This document shows, in pieces, positions 42,190 to 43,331 of a stretch of 43,331 bases of DNA (the stretch's first letter is position 1; the number at the start of each line of letters is the position of its first letter). A program made the position numbers and the translations under genes. The stretch lies in the NCBI GenBank assembly GCA_017640485.1, contig JAEPQP010000010.1, positions 1-43,331 on the forward strand, read 5' to 3'. This stretch comes from Phycisphaerales bacterium. Lineage in GTDB: Bacteria > Planctomycetota > Phycisphaerae > Phycisphaerales > UBA1924. Under the pieces are notes generated by a model. It ran no database searches. It had not been told where the DNA came from and was given only the letters and a program-made list of their open reading frames with translations.

Positions 42190-43331
42190 ATGGCATCAAC
42201 CAGCGCCCTGTTCACCGGACTCACCGGACTCAACGCCCACTCCCGCAAGCTCGACATCATCGGCAACAACATCGCCAATGTGAACACCACCGCGTTCAAA
42301 AGCTCGCGCGTCATGTTCGAGACCCTCTTCCAACGCAACCTCAGCTTCGGTTCCGCGCCCGGCGCGACCACCGGTGGGACCAACCCAAGACAGGTTGGCA
42401 ACGGCGTCGGGATCGGTGCTATCCAGCGCGACTTCAACAGCGGTACGATCAACGGCACCGGAGACCTCCGCGACCTCGCGATCGACGGATCCGGTTTCTT
42501 CATGGTCGAGCGCGATGGCAATACCTTCTACACCCGAGCCGGGACCTTCCGCCAAGACACCGAAGATAATCTGACCACCGCGACCGGCGAGCGACTGCTC
42601 GGATACGCAGTCGACGAAGACTTCAACATCGTCACCGGAGCCCTCGTCCCGATTAACATCCCGATCGGACGACAAACCATCGCCGAAGCGACCAGCAATG
42701 TCTCGATGGTCGGGAACCTCGACAAGAGCGGCGACATCCCAACCACCGGATCCATCATCGATCTCATGGGATCTACACTCTCAGGACCAACCATCCTCGG
42801 CGGCGGGTTCATCAACTCCTCCACAGCTCTCATCAACATCGACGATCCCGACAACCCAGGCGTCGCACAGTTCTCAGCAGGACAAACCATCCGACTCAAC
42901 ACCGACGCGACCAAAGGCGGCGGCGCACTCCCAGCAGCCGACCTCGAGATCACCGCAACCACATCTGTCCAAGATCTCATGGACTTCCTCGATCTCGCGC
43001 TGGGAATCCAAGACACCGGATCCCCAAACCCCGACGGCAATACCCCCGGCGTAACTGTCGATCCAACCACGGGCATCATCCGCATCATTGGAAATGTCGG
43101 GACCGAAAACAACATCCAGATCCAAACCTGAGATCTCCAGATCATCGCCGCCTATGGAACTACCTCACTCGGCGCCGCGTTCGAAACCAACCAAGTCACC
43201 GAAGCCGACGGCGAGAGCGTCCGCACGACCATCTCCGCATTTGACTCACTCGGAGAAACCATCCTCGTCGATGTGGTGATGGTCCTCGATTCGACCCCCA
43301 ACGCCGGTCCGGTCTGGCGCTACTTCGTCGA
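42190..43331 (+). pseudogene. flgE: Flagellar hook protein FlgE, interrupted by an in-frame TGA and cut by the window end
   Basis: Hook subunit. The N-terminus (SALFTGLTGLNAHSRKLDIIGNNIANVNTTAFKSSR) and DLAIDGSGFFMVERDGNTFYTRAGTFRQD are characteristic. At codon 314 (43129-43131) the frame meets TGA. The same frame then continues for 66 codons with FlgE-like sequence (TEADGESVRTTISAFDSLGETILVDVVMVLD and PVWRYFV) to the last base. TGA is a normal stop elsewhere in this window (for example gcvP and fliI). The interruption may be a nonsense mutation, a base-calling error or readthrough. The ATG at 42190 has GAGG seven bases upstream. The real 3' end lies outside the window. Confidence 0.85.

Noticed and set aside
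43129-43131. TGA reassigned as a sense codon in this organism
   Set aside because: Several intact genes here end with TGA (gcvP, fliI, asparaginase) and none of the other recognised genes contains an in-frame TGA.

Overview
The window looks like chromosome of a Gram-negative planctomycete, most likely class Phycisphaerae. This is inferred from four things: a secreted FG-GAP protein ending in the CPADLN...GCP dockerin-like tail typical of that group, several TPR-sulfotransferases, lipid A and outer-membrane assembly genes (lpxI, Skp/OmpH), and a moderately GC-rich composition with strong use of GATC-containing codons. No rRNA, tRNA, CRISPR array, transposase or phage gene was recognised. No gap between genes exceeds 300 bases.

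Layout. 1-2577 is the 3' part of gcvP. 2629-5160 (minus) holds a membrane protein, a secreted protein and an asparaginase made of the N-terminal domain only. 5268-14458 holds four TPR-sulfotransferase genes in two pairs on the plus strand. They flank a minus-strand nadB / lipoprotein / DinB-like group. One of the four has lost the PAPS-binding P-loop. 14471-16479 is a divergent skp-like / M29 aminopeptidase pair. 16541-17581 is an AT-richer orphan restriction-endonuclease-like gene with its own promoter. 17682-20835 has a DinB-like gene, a Y-family DNA polymerase and the FG-GAP/dockerin protein. 21013-24248 has obg, a PilZ gene, an S4-less TlyA-like methyltransferase and lpxI. 24349-28680 holds a small Cys protein, a conserved-looking hypothetical protein, a LolA-like lipoprotein and a large membrane-anchored TPR protein.

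28836-43331 is a flagellar cluster: a FlgN-like gene, a sensor kinase and a sigma-54 activator (FlrB/FlrC type), then flgB, flgC, fliE, fliF, fliG, fliH, fliI, fliJ, a MotE/YlxF-like gene, fliK, flgD, a small 'flagellar operon protein' and flgE. Apart from the regulators at its head, this is the order of the Bacillus fla/che operon. The genes build the rod, MS ring, C ring, export ATPase complex and hook. The kinase/activator pair is probably the regulator of the operon: sequences matching sigma-54 promoters lie just before flgB and inside the end of flgC, ahead of fliE. Two inverted repeats of the NtrC-site form GCAC-N7-GTGC lie before the FlgN-like gene.

The most striking observation is an in-frame TGA at codon 314 of flgE. 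The same frame continues beyond it with clear FlgE-like sequence to the end of the window.
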